A stretch of 64,000 nt of DNA from Polyangiaceae bacterium (lineage in GTDB: Bacteria; Myxococcota_A; Polyangia; Polyangiales; Polyangiaceae): the NCBI GenBank assembly GCA_016715885.1, contig JADJXL010000025.1, positions 744,001 through 808,000 on the forward strand, written 5' to 3'. Shown here one piece after another: positions 1 through 8,015 of this stretch. The translations under genes were made by a program, and so were the position numbers. A model generated the notes under the pieces. It was not told the DNA's origin. It ran no database searches and worked only from the letters and a program-made list of their open reading frames with translations. Within the stretch, counting starts at the first letter, position 1. Every line of letters begins with the position of its first letter.

Positions 1-1
1 G

Positions 2-838
2 AGTCTCGTCGATCAGATCGAAGAAGTGCTGTTGACCTCGGACGTGGGGGTCAAGACGACCGAAACGCTGCTCGAGCAGATTCGTCTTGGCATCAAGCGC
101 AAGGAGCTCGTCACCGACGATCAGGTTTGGGAAGCGCTTCGCACGCGAGTGCGTGACATCCTTGGCAGCAGCGGGGGGAACATCAAGCTCCCTGCAAGGC
201 CGACGGTGGTGATGTTCGTCGGCGTGAATGGTGCTGGAAAGACGACGACGATCGGCAAGCTTGCAACGCGTCTGAAGGCGGAAGGACGCACCGTCGTGCT
301 TGCAGCTGGCGACACGTTCCGCGCGGCTGCCGTTCAGCAGCTCATCGTGTGGGGCAAGCGCGTTGGTTGTGAGGTCGTCAGTGGCAAGGACGGAGCGAAT
401 CCGGGTGCGGTGATCTTCGACGCGATCCAGAAGGCTGCGGAGATCGGGGCCGACGTCGTGCTCGCCGACACTGCAGGTCGTTTGCACACGAAGACGAACC
501 TGATGGACGAGCTGAAGAAAGTTGCGAAGACGATCGACAAGGCGCTGCCCGGTGCGCCGCATGAAACGCTGCTCGTGCTCGATGCGACCAATGGTCAGAA
601 CGCGATGCAACAAGCAGCGCTGTTCAAAGAGGCTTTGCCGCTCAGCGGGATCGTTCTCACGAAGCTCGATGGAACGGCCAAAGGTGGTGTGGTCCTCGGC
701 GTATGTGCCGAGCACTCGCTCCCTGTTCGATACATTGGCGTCGGTGAACGTCCGGACGAGCTGCGTGACTTCAACGCCGACGAGTTTGTCGAGGCGCTAC
801 TTGGTCAGGCCGACGAAGCGACCGATGCGGCAGCCTGA
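2..838 (+). CDS. ftsY: Signal recognition particle receptor FtsY, 3' part (NG domain)
   Basis: SRP receptor GTPase that docks ribosome-SRP complexes at the inner membrane. The frame is open to the left window edge, so the N-terminal part lies outside; the GTG at 26 is internal. Counted from the first visible codon: the N-domain motif TSDVGVKTT, P-loop GVNGAGKTT (about 74-82), DTFRAAA (about 104), DTAGRLH (about 156), TKLDGTAKGG (about 220) and GVGERPDEL (about 246). These are all the G motifs of the SRP GTPase family. The GVGERPDEL ending and the lack of an Met-rich M domain favour FtsY over Ffh. A hairpin follows 24 bases after the stop. Confidence 0.97.
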   Translation, partial: SLVDQIEEVLLTSDVGVKTTETLLEQIRLGIKRKELVTDDQVWEALRTRVRDILGSSGGNIKLPARPTVVMFVGVNGAGKTTTIGKLATRLKAEGRTVVLAAGDTFRAAAVQQLIVWGKRVGCEVVSGKDGANPGAVIFDAIQKAAEIGADVVLADTAGRLHTKTNLMDELKKVAKTIDKALPGAPHETLLVLDATNGQNAMQQAALFKEALPLSGIVLTKLDGTAKGGVVLGVCAEHSLPVRYIGVGERPDELRDFNADEFVEALLGQADEATDAAA

Positions 839-861
839 AGTTGCTTCGATGCAGGAATGCT

Positions 862-911
862 CGCGTAGGGCAAGCCCCGTTTGGGTTGCTCTACGCGGGC
901 CTTCGGCCTTT
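862..911 (+). terminator. Hairpin terminator after ftsY
   Basis: A long stem-loop at 862-897 pairs CGCGTAG with CTACGCG and continues inward through a GCAA/TTGC block with one wobble and one bulge; the loop is about 5 nt. It is followed directly by GGCC-TTC-GGCC (898-908) and TTT. The stems and short T-run 24 nt downstream of the ftsY stop fit an intrinsic terminator. The rest of 839-1181 holds no convincing gene, only this hairpin and the promoter candidate at 1045-1074. Confidence 0.65.
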
Positions 912-1044
912 GCTGGTTCACAGCGGCTTGATGTTGCTTTTGTCGAGACACTCTTCCCCTTCGGCGTCGATGATGCTTTCATCCGAACCGCTTGTCGGAT
1001 ATCGATCGAAAAGATCATGACGAGCACGAAGTACGATTTGGTTG

Positions 1045-1074
1045 TTGATTCTCAGATTTTGTCCGTGATATAGT
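1045..1074 (+). promoter_or_regulatory. Candidate sigma-70 promoter for the 1182 gene
   Basis: TTGATT at 1045-1050 and TATAGT at 1069-1074 are separated by 18 bases, close to the -35/-10 consensus, in a locally AT-richer stretch of a GC-rich genome. It lies about 108 nt upstream of the beta-barrel gene start. This is sequence similarity only. Confidence 0.4.
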
Positions 1075-1181
1075 CCGGCCCACTTCTCGGGTTGGCCGAT
1101 ATTTCGTAATAAAGTCGCATACTTAGAAGCACGGTGGATGGATCTGATGATGGCGTCGCACGAACTGCGGAAGGGATGGCG

Positions 1182-2162
1182 ATGAATAAGGCTCGAGTGG
1201 GGCTCCTCGTAGCGGCGGCGCTGCTGGCGGCACCGTTGACGGCGTCAGCGCAACCAAAAAAGGACCAGCCCAAAGAGATCAACCTCGACGAGGAGGAAAC
1301 ACCCGCAGGAGGTGATGCCGCGGGCGATGGCTCGACGACTCCTGTCGAAGGTGGCGAAGGTGGCGAAGGTGCGGGTGAAGGCGATGGCGACGGCGGCCTC
1401 GGCGACATTTGCAAGATTGATCCCGACGCCTGTCCGAGCATCAACATGGCGGAGGCCGCCAAGCGCCCGATCAACGCGGAGATGTACGCGGTGCAGCAGA
1501 TCTATGCGCTCCGCCGTTTTCGCTTCGAGATCAACCCGTACTTCGGACTGACGATGAACGATCAGTTCGTTGCGCACAACGGACCGGGTCTCGCGCTCAA
1601 CTTCTACATCAACAACGTCATGGCGGTCGGGATCAACGGCAACTTCTACGCCGGCCTGAACGCGCCATCGAACTTCAACTTCCAGACGAGCCGCGCGGCA
1701 CGCGTCGGCATTCCGATCACGGAGTACGCGTGGAACGCCAACGCAAACTTCACGTACGTTCCGGCGTACGGCAAGTTTGCTGGATTTGGCGACTTCATCT
1801 TCCACTACGACTTGTACGTGCTCGGCGGCGTCGGAGCCATCGCGTCACGTCCCATCGCCGTCGTCGATCCGGACAACCGCACGTTCGAGTACAAGCCGCG
1901 ACTGTCGTTCCATGTCGGTGGTGGCTTGCGCATCTTCCTCAACCGCTGGTTTGCCGTCGTCGCCGAGCTCAGTGACTACATCTTCTTCGATGAGCTCGAG
2001 AATCCGACGATCGTCACGGGTCGCGACACGGACGGCATTCCGTTTGCGCAGAAGCCCGAAACATGGACAGCCGATCAAACGAGCTTCACCAACAACGTTC
2101 AGGCGCAGGTTGGTTTCTCGGTTTTCCTCCCGTTCACCTGGGAGTACCGGCTGCCGAAGTGA
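1182..2162 (+). CDS. Outer-membrane beta-barrel protein with acidic Gly-rich N-terminal linker
   Basis: 326 residues. A signal peptide (charged MNKAR, then a long Leu/Ala core ending near TASAQ) is followed by a low-complexity Glu/Gly/Asp segment (about residues 35-75), a short Cys-containing stretch (ICKIDPDACP) and then alternating aromatic/polar strands typical of an 8-12 strand barrel. I chose the ATG at 1182 because GGAAGGG lies about 7 nt upstream; ATG 1176 is possible. It resembles the myxobacterial family of outer-membrane beta-barrel domain proteins that includes some gliding proteins (CglE, GltA/GltB type), but assignment needs a search. Tandem with a second barrel at 2247. Confidence 0.8.
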   Translation: MNKARVGLLVAAALLAAPLTASAQPKKDQPKEINLDEEETPAGGDAAGDGSTTPVEGGEGGEGAGEGDGDGGLGDICKIDPDACPSINMAEAAKRPINAEMYAVQQIYALRRFRFEINPYFGLTMNDQFVAHNGPGLALNFYINNVMAVGINGNFYAGLNAPSNFNFQTSRAARVGIPITEYAWNANANFTYVPAYGKFAGFGDFIFHYDLYVLGGVGAIASRPIAVVDPDNRTFEYKPRLSFHVGGGLRIFLNRWFAVVAELSDYIFFDELENPTIVTGRDTDGIPFAQKPETWTADQTSFTNNVQAQVGFSVFLPFTWEYRLPK

Positions 2163-2168
2163 TCCGAA

Positions 2169-2193
2169 GCCATGCTGGACAATCCAGCATGGC
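2169..2193. repeat. Perfect 11-bp inverted repeat between two barrel genes
   Basis: GCCATGCTGGA at 2169-2179, loop CAA, TCCAGCATGGC at 2183-2193: a perfect stem with a 3-nt loop starting 7 nt after the upstream stop. No T-run follows, so it is a weak candidate for an intrinsic terminator. It could be an mRNA-stabilising or attenuating hairpin between the co-directional genes, or a REP-like element. Confidence 0.75.
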
Positions 2194-2246
2194 GATCGCG
2201 GCGTAAAGGAATTCAGAGGACGGTTCAGCCAAGTACGGGGACATGC

Positions 2247-3218
2247 ATGATGCGTCGATTCGTCAATAACCTTTGCGCGTCTCGCCTTCCGCAACTGCGC
2301 CGCGGGATTGTCGCAGTGCTTGCCGGTGCCGCCGCACTCGGTGCAACTGCGAGCGTAGAGGCACAAGAAATTCAGCTCACGGGGCCTCTCGCGGGTGCCC
2401 CTGCCGTGCGCCAACTGCGCCTGCATCGCAAAGGCCGCGTCGAAATTGCGTTGGGCTCCTCCTTCACACTGCTCGACGAATACCAACGCACGATCCTTCC
2501 AGGACTTCGCGTGAGTTGGCATCCGACCGACTGGCTTGGGTTCGGTATCTGGGGCGCGTACGGCATCTCGACCACGACGTCACTGACCGATGAGCTCCAA
2601 GGAAAGGCCGTCGACAGTCGAGCGTGCAGCAGCACGACGCCCGCTCCAGAAAACGTTCAGCCCTGCAAACTCACCGCCGTCAACTTGACGCGCCCGGGTA
2701 TCGCGCAGTCGACGGGCGGAGCTTCTACCGGTCTGCTCGTCGACGATCAGCTCGGCAAGATCCAGTTTGTCGCTGCACCTCAAATCAACGTCGTTCCGTT
2801 CCGCGGCAAACTGTCGCTCTTCGGCGCACTCACCGCCGACACCGACATCAGCTTCTTCGCAGGAGCTGCATTCGTCGGCGTGCAAGAACGCATGGCTTGT
2901 GGTCAAGACGATGACGGCAACCCCATCACCGCTTGCGCTAGCTCGTTCGAGCTCGAAAGCGGCCTCCGCATCGCCCCGACCTTCGGCGTCGGCTGGAACT
3001 TCTACCCGCGTCAGCTCGAGTTTTTCGGGTTCGGTGCGGAGTGGCGCGCCATGCCGTTCTCCCGCAATACGTCCGGTTTCGACAACGCGGGCGCCGGCAA
3101 CGACGAAGCGTTCCCCGATACGGCCGTCAACAGCAAAGACCGCCAGTTCCGCTTCAACAGCATGATCACCGTGAACTTGCTGTTCTCCTTCCCGCACCGC
3201 GTGAAAATCAGCGAATAA
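2247..3218 (+). CDS. Second outer-membrane beta-barrel protein
   Basis: 323 residues from ATG 2247 (ATG 2250 is next to it; GGGG at 2237-2240 may serve as the Shine-Dalgarno). The N-terminus has a basic stretch and a hydrophobic segment ending GATASVEAQ, a plausible signal peptide cleaved near residue 40. The mature part has alternating hydrophobic/polar strands (for example EIALGSSFTLLDEYQ and LGFGIWGAYGIS) and two Cys pairs in loops (CSSTTPAPENVQPC, CGQDDDGNPITAC) that may form extracellular disulphides. It lies 84 nt downstream of a similar-sized barrel, with the hairpin at 2169-2193 between. Probably the same myxobacterial barrel family; substrate unknown. Confidence 0.78.
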   Translation: MMRRFVNNLCASRLPQLRRGIVAVLAGAAALGATASVEAQEIQLTGPLAGAPAVRQLRLHRKGRVEIALGSSFTLLDEYQRTILPGLRVSWHPTDWLGFGIWGAYGISTTTSLTDELQGKAVDSRACSSTTPAPENVQPCKLTAVNLTRPGIAQSTGGASTGLLVDDQLGKIQFVAAPQINVVPFRGKLSLFGALTADTDISFFAGAAFVGVQERMACGQDDDGNPITACASSFELESGLRIAPTFGVGWNFYPRQLEFFGFGAEWRAMPFSRNTSGFDNAGAGNDEAFPDTAVNSKDRQFRFNSMITVNLLFSFPHRVKISE

Positions 3219-3496
3219 CGCGGCTTTTCCCGCCGAATCCTCCCCCGCACACCAAATCCAAAGATCGCTCGCAACTCAGCGACGGCGTCGGCCGCATGCC
3301 GCCTCCCGCGGATGTTGTACGAGGGTCGCGCAACGAGGGACGGCGGCGGAAGCGTACTTTATAGGCTAAGCGAGCCCGACAGGCGATTCGCAACGTGCAG
3401 CAGCCACGCAACGTCCGCGAGAACTTGCCTTGTCCGTCGCAAAGCCCTATGCGATGCCTCCGTGCTTGCCTCGAGTAGGCACGCATCGAGGTCCAG

Positions 3497-4273
3497 GTGG
3501 GCATTTTCGACTTCCTCCGCAAGAGTCCCAAGAGCACGACGAACGCGGCCCCGGCCCCCGCGGTCGACAAGAAAATCAGCGGGCCCGCCAAGGTCGTCGC
3601 GGACAAACGCGCCCAGACCTACGATCGTCTCGAAGCCATTCAGACGCTCGTCGAGATGAGCTCGCCCGAGGCGGCTGCTGCGCTTCTCAAGCGGTTCACG
3701 TTCACCATCGACCCGTCGATCACCGACCAGGAAGAAAAGGACATCGCGTTCCGTGGCATCGTCGCGACGGGCAAGGATGTCGTGCCTGCCGTGGTCGACT
3801 TTTGCGCGAAGGCGGAAGCGCTCACGTGGCCACTCAAGATCCTCGCGGAGATTCTCGACGACGAGGACTACCGCAACGAGCTCATCGCGCTGCTCGATCG
3901 TTTCGACACTGAGTATGCGCGTAACGTCGAGCCTAAGATCCATGTCATCCAGGCTCTCGAGGATGTCGTGCACGAGGACGTGCGCAGCGCGGTGGAACGG
4001 TTTTTCGAGGACGTCAACGAGACCGTGCGTTTCCACGCCGTGCAAACGACGTTCGCGCAGGGCATGCCTGAAAGTGTCGAAGGGCTGATCGACTTGCTCG
4101 TTCAAGAGGAATCCGTACGAGTCAAAAATAAAATTGCCGATGGGCTGCTCGTACGTGGGTGGACGATCCCCGATTCTCGCCGCGATGCCGTCGACGACGC
4201 GCTTTCTGACACCTCCGGCTACTCGGTTGGTGAAGGCGGCAAGATCGTCAAACGCTCGCTTGGGTTCAACTGA
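3497..4273 (+). CDS. HEAT-repeat-like alpha-helical protein
   Basis: 258 residues, no signal peptide or membrane segment, so probably cytoplasmic. The start is GTG 3497 (MGIFDFLRKSPK) with GAGG just upstream. After a short Lys/Ala/Pro linker the protein is a run of paired helices with the spacing of HEAT repeats: a helix with AAALLKRFTF, then DYRNELIALLDRF, then a VKNKIADGLL block near the C-terminus. Such proteins are protein-interaction scaffolds; the partner cannot be named. It stands alone between the barrel pair and the cytochrome locus. 3219-3496 upstream holds no gene I can support. It carries the dispersed octamer GGACAAAC at 3601. Confidence 0.8.
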   Translation: MGIFDFLRKSPKSTTNAAPAPAVDKKISGPAKVVADKRAQTYDRLEAIQTLVEMSSPEAAAALLKRFTFTIDPSITDQEEKDIAFRGIVATGKDVVPAVVDFCAKAEALTWPLKILAEILDDEDYRNELIALLDRFDTEYARNVEPKIHVIQALEDVVHEDVRSAVERFFEDVNETVRFHAVQTTFAQGMPESVEGLIDLLVQEESVRVKNKIADGLLVRGWTIPDSRRDAVDDALSDTSGYSVGEGGKIVKRSLGFN

Positions 4274-4395
4274 ACGACCCGCGTAGCCACGTGCGCGCCG
4301 ATCGCGCGTATGGGGGAGCATCGCAAGAGCGCTGCGAGGATCGTGAAGTCGACGTGACGCACGCGCCCCGCGATCGAGCACTCATCGTGATGTTC

Positions 4396-4409
4396 GTGTC
4401 AGTTGACAC
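4396..4409. promoter_or_regulatory. Short inverted repeat upstream of the porin-cytochrome locus
   Basis: GTGTCA-GT-TGACAC at 4396-4409 is a 6-bp-arm inverted repeat about 130 nt before the chosen porin start. Its size would suit a dimeric regulator site, but nothing else supports that. The rest of 4274-4537 has GC-rich sequence with no gene or clear promoter. Confidence 0.25.
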
Positions 4410-4537
4410 CACCCCCATCGCTCGCTGAGGATCACGCTTGCCCCGACAAGTCGGGGAGTGTCGAAGGCTTAGCTGCAGACGCGTATGAAGCGCGTACGAC
4501 TGCCAGTACGACTCGACGGAAAGCGAGCATCGCAGAA

Positions 4538-6184
4538 GTGAGGGCACAACGATTGGCGCGCCTTCTGCGCGTGACTGCGGCCGGATTTGCTGCAGGCGCA
4601 ACGATGGTCGTCGCAGCTCCGCGCGAGGCCCGAGCGCTCGACTTCGACGTTCGAAGTGAAACGGCGCTGCAGGCCTATCAGCTCGCGAGTCCTTGGGGCG
4701 ACACGATTCTCAATCGGCGCCGCTTGATGCAGACGTTGTCGCTCAGCGTCTACAACTTGCAGGGCGACTACGTGCCAGGCAAAGCCGACTTCTCTGCCGT
4801 GCTTCGCGTGCGCCTCGACGCCGACTTCGGCATCAACGGGCACCTCGGAGATGCCGATCGCGGTGGCGAGACGAGTTATCAGACCGAGGCTGGCCCCGGC
4901 ATGAGGTTTGTCCCGGGATTGCAGCAGGCTCCCGTGGACCTGATGTACGCGTACGTCGAAGGGCGAAGCCTCTTCAATGGGTGGTTCGGGTTTCGCGCGG
5001 GACGCCAATACGTCGTCGACACACTTGGATGGTGGTCGTTCGACGGAGCTCTCGCGCGCGTGACGACTCCGTTTTTCGTACAAGCCGAGGTGTATGCCGG
5101 CTTCGAACAACGCGGTGGTTTGGCCTTGTCGACGTCGCGTTTCGAACGGCCCGGCGTCTGGCGTGGCAGTCACGTTGGGTTTGGCACGGCCGCTGATCAA
5201 CCAAGCGTCACCGACTACCCGTCGTACCAGTACACGCAACCCGCGCCGGCGTTCGGAGTCAACCTCGAGACCAACGGCCCGAGCTGGATACACGGCCGTT
5301 TTTCCTACCGTCGTGTGTACAACCAAGGCACGTCCGTCACGCAGCAGTTCCCTGATCCCGGCGGAGGTTTTCACACCGTCAAAGGCATGCGGTTGTCGCA
5401 GGATCGCCTTGGCTATTCGCTCGACTTGAACAAGAGCTCGCTCGGCGCGATCAAGGGCGGATTCACCTACGACCTCTACAACCAAATCATCGCGTCGTAT
5501 TACGGCGGCCTCGAGGCATACCTCGGATCTCGCACGACCGTTGGAGCCGACGTCGACTACTTCGTGCCCACGTTCGACGCAGACTCGATCTTCAACTGGT
5601 TCACGCGAAGCCCAACGACATCGGTAACGGCACGCATTTCGGCAGCGCCATCGCGCAAGTTCGACTTTTCGGCATCGGGCGGTGTGCGTCTTTGGCAGAC
5701 CGAAGGAGATCCCGAAACGTTCGGCGACGAGGAGTGCCTTGCCTCGGGTTTGTGCAGCGGCGATCAGGAAATCGATCCCGGCACCGCGCAGACGTTCATC
5801 CGCGACGAAGCCAATCGTGAAACTTCCACGGTCGTCGATGCGATGGCGAACGTTGCCGGTCGCTATCGTTTCGGCACCGGCGACGTTGGTCTTCGCGGCA
5901 TGCTTCAAGCTGGCTCGCGTGGTCATCGCGGTGGTGTGGACGTGAGCGGTGAGAAGCGTTTCGACGGCGGTCGATACCTCACGCTCGCACGGATGAGTCT
6001 CTACAACTGGAACGATCCACTGCGGCCCGATCGCGGTGCGACCTCGTTCGGTTACGTGCTCGGTGCAGGTGTTCGTCCTGTCAAACAGGCCGATGTTCGC
6101 ATCGAATGGGAGCACGACATGAATCGGCTCGTGGGACAGCGGTTCCGCTTCCTGGCGATTCTCAATCTGAGGCTTGGTGGATGA
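4538..6184 (+). CDS. Porin-like outer-membrane protein paired with the multiheme cytochrome
   Basis: 548 residues from GTG 4538. That start gives a good signal peptide (RAQRLARLLR, hydrophobic core, cleavage near PREARA); a TTG at 4403 would add 45 residues that do not look like a leader. The mature protein has many amphipathic strands with aromatic girdles (for example FNGWFGFRAGRQYVVDTLGW, YLTLARMSLYNW), consistent with a large barrel, and ends in a strand-like LNLRLGG. The stop overlaps the start of the 13-heme cytochrome by 4 bases (ATGA), so the two are probably translationally coupled. Inference: a barrel that lets the cytochrome pass electrons across the outer membrane, analogous to MtrB/MtrA, though shorter than MtrB and without its N-terminal CXXC. 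Confidence 0.75.
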   Translation: MRAQRLARLLRVTAAGFAAGATMVVAAPREARALDFDVRSETALQAYQLASPWGDTILNRRRLMQTLSLSVYNLQGDYVPGKADFSAVLRVRLDADFGINGHLGDADRGGETSYQTEAGPGMRFVPGLQQAPVDLMYAYVEGRSLFNGWFGFRAGRQYVVDTLGWWSFDGALARVTTPFFVQAEVYAGFEQRGGLALSTSRFERPGVWRGSHVGFGTAADQPSVTDYPSYQYTQPAPAFGVNLETNGPSWIHGRFSYRRVYNQGTSVTQQFPDPGGGFHTVKGMRLSQDRLGYSLDLNKSSLGAIKGGFTYDLYNQIIASYYGGLEAYLGSRTTVGADVDYFVPTFDADSIFNWFTRSPTTSVTARISAAPSRKFDFSASGGVRLWQTEGDPETFGDEECLASGLCSGDQEIDPGTAQTFIRDEANRETSTVVDAMANVAGRYRFGTGDVGLRGMLQAGSRGHRGGVDVSGEKRFDGGRYLTLARMSLYNWNDPLRPDRGATSFGYVLGAGVRPVKQADVRIEWEHDMNRLVGQRFRFLAILNLRLGG

Positions 6185-7599
6185 TGAGTACTGCTCGATC
6201 AGGACGGCCTCGAACGCCGCGCACCGATGCTCGATCGCTGCCTGGATGGTGGGTCGTCCTCGCGTGCGTATCCGCGCTGCTGCTTGGTCTCGTTGGGCCC
6301 GATGCGTCAGCCGAAGAAGCGACTCCGGAGGCGGCCGAGACGAGCGAAGCGCCGGCCGAAACGCCCAAGCCTCCTGCGCCTCCCCCTGGTGGTTATCAAA
6401 GCGGGCGTTATCCGATGCCGAACGATGCCGAAGTCCCGCTCGCATTCATGCCGCCGGGATCGGCAGCGACGCCCATGCCGAGCGAGGAAATCTTTCCACC
6501 TCAAACGATTACCATCCGGTTCAATCACAAGAAGCACGTCAAGGATCTGAAACAGGACTGCACGAAGTGTCATGACGCAGCTTCGAGCGACAAGGTCTCT
6601 GATCGGCTCATGCCGCAGCCAACCAAGACGTGCGACACGTGTCACGACATCGACCACTCCGACCTGAAGGCCATGAAGCCGGGCACGGAGGAGGACGGTC
6701 AGTGCGTGTATTGCCACTTGGGCGACAAGGCCGGTGCTGATGGCACCGTGGCGCAGATGGTTCTTCCGAACGCGAACCTCGTCTTCACGCACAAGAAGCA
6801 TCTCGCGCGCAACATTCAGTGCGGTCAGTGTCACGGCCAGGTTGCCGAGCTCGAGCTTGCGACGCGAGCGCAGCTTCCGCGCATGGCTGGATGCTTCACG
6901 TGCCACAACATGAGCGGCGCGGCGCAGGGTCAAGCGAAGGGCGAGTGCGTCACGTGTCACACGGCGCGTAGCGATGGCCGCATGCTCACGACGTTCGCCA
7001 CCGGCAAACTCGTGCCGCCGCAGTGGATGCACAACGCCGCGCACACGGCGGACTTCATCGAACGGCACAAGGCTGTCGCGGCGAACGACAGTGCGTTTTG
7101 CGGCAGTTGCCACACGGAGAACGAGTGCACGGATTGTCACGATGGACGCGTGCGTCCGCGCAAGGTGCACCCCAACGACTGGCTTTCGATGCACGCGCAG
7201 GGAGCTCGTCAGGACAATCCCCGATGCGTCAGTTGTCATCAGCTCCAGACGTTTTGTGGTGATTGCCATCGACGTGTCGGCGTCGCTCGTGACACCGCCG
7301 CGGGCAATCGCTTGGCTGGCCGGCGGTTTCATCCGCCGCCGAACGAATTCACCACGGGTCCGCGCGGACCGAACCATCACGCGTGGGAGGCGATGCGCAA
7401 TTTGAACGCGTGCGTCTCGTGTCACACCGAGCGCGACTGTGCGACGTGTCACGCAACGAAGGGACTTTCGGGTGGCCATGGAGTCAACCCGCATCCCCTT
7501 GGATTCCGCGACAGGTGCCGCACGGCGTTCGCGAGAAACCCGCGTCCTTGCCTGGTCTGCCACCAGTCGAACGACGCGTCTGTCGGGGCGTGCCAATGA
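6181..7599 (+). CDS. Periplasmic c-type cytochrome with 13 heme-binding motifs
   Basis: 472 residues from ATG 6181, which overlaps the upstream stop as ATGA (ATG 6184 is the next codon). A signal peptide/anchor (WWVVLACVSALLLGLVG) is followed by a Pro/Ala-rich linker and then thirteen CXXCH motifs: CTKCH, CDTCH, CVYCH, CGQCH, CFTCH, CVTCH, CGSCH, CTDCH, CVSCH, CGDCH, CVSCH, CATCH and CLVCH. FNHKKH and FTHKKH segments supply likely distal His ligands, as in cytochrome c3/NrfB-type families. It should be exported, hemylated and act as a periplasmic electron wire. The barrel upstream and a heme-motif lipoprotein downstream suggest an electron conduit to the cell surface; the terminal acceptor is unknown. 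Confidence 0.9.
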   Translation: MMSTARSGRPRTPRTDARSLPGWWVVLACVSALLLGLVGPDASAEEATPEAAETSEAPAETPKPPAPPPGGYQSGRYPMPNDAEVPLAFMPPGSAATPMPSEEIFPPQTITIRFNHKKHVKDLKQDCTKCHDAASSDKVSDRLMPQPTKTCDTCHDIDHSDLKAMKPGTEEDGQCVYCHLGDKAGADGTVAQMVLPNANLVFTHKKHLARNIQCGQCHGQVAELELATRAQLPRMAGCFTCHNMSGAAQGQAKGECVTCHTARSDGRMLTTFATGKLVPPQWMHNAAHTADFIERHKAVAANDSAFCGSCHTENECTDCHDGRVRPRKVHPNDWLSMHAQGARQDNPRCVSCHQLQTFCGDCHRRVGVARDTAAGNRLAGRRFHPPPNEFTTGPRGPNHHAWEAMRNLNACVSCHTERDCATCHATKGLSGGHGVNPHPLGFRDRCRTAFARNPRPCLVCHQSNDASVGACQ

Positions 7600-7740
7600 A
7601 AGCCAGCCGCCTGCGTCTTCCGTCCGCCCCGCGGAGGAATCCCACATATTCCTTGCACAGTCCTTCTTGCGACGGGTATAGCCAAAGTCGACCGGGTGCC
7701 CCCTCGCTTCTGGAGGCCCTATGCGTCAAGGAGAACGGGC

Positions 7741-7995
7741 GTGAAGGAACTGACCCAGTACCTGCTCGACAACCTCATCCTCGACTTCAACGGCGACGTC
7801 ACGCTCGAGGCTGTACGCAAGTGCCTATTGGAGGACGACGGCCGAGATGCTCGCAAGCTTCTGGCCAAATTGAACGACGAGAAGGGACTGAACGACATGC
7901 TCGTCACCCTTGCCGACTGCCTCCGGGATCACATCCAATCGGGCATCTCGGAGCAAGTCGTCGGCGAGCAGCTCGACATGTACTCCGAAAGCTGA
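7741..7995 (+). CDS. Small acidic helical protein, unknown function
   Basis: 84 residues from GTG 7741, with a clear AAGGAG about 8 nt upstream. No signal peptide. The sequence is rich in Leu/Asp and predicted helical (ELTQYLLDNLI, DARKLLAKLNDEK), with two Cys residues. It sits between the multiheme cytochrome (142 nt upstream) and the heme-motif lipoprotein (20 nt downstream), so it may be co-transcribed with the latter. I do not recognise the family. Confidence 0.7.
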   Translation: MKELTQYLLDNLILDFNGDVTLEAVRKCLLEDDGRDARKLLAKLNDEKGLNDMLVTLADCLRDHIQSGISEQVVGEQLDMYSES

Positions 7996-8015
7996 GCGCC
8001 GCGTGGGCGCAATCG

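Noticed and set aside
522..1073. 183-codon plus frame over the end of ftsY
   Set aside because: It is a +1 shadow of ftsY running into the terminator region; Arg/Ser-rich composition and no domain.
839..1181. Search for tRNA, riboswitch or small RNA in the ftsY downstream region
   Set aside because: Only the terminator hairpin and a promoter-like box are seen; no cloverleaf or known riboswitch pattern.
4469..6445. 658-codon minus-strand open frame
   Set aside because: It is antisense to the porin-like and cytochrome genes, has an Arg/His-rich composition typical of shadow frames in GC-rich DNA, and no plausible start or domain.
6307..7647. 446-codon minus-strand open frame
   Set aside because: Antisense to the 13-heme cytochrome; the regular Arg/Val/Thr pattern comes from the complementary CXXCH-encoding repeats.
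7383..8015. Long upstream extension of the heme-motif lipoprotein frame
   Set aside because: It overlaps the cytochrome 3' end and the small protein in another frame; the lipobox near residue 20 from GTG 8016 fixes the start.
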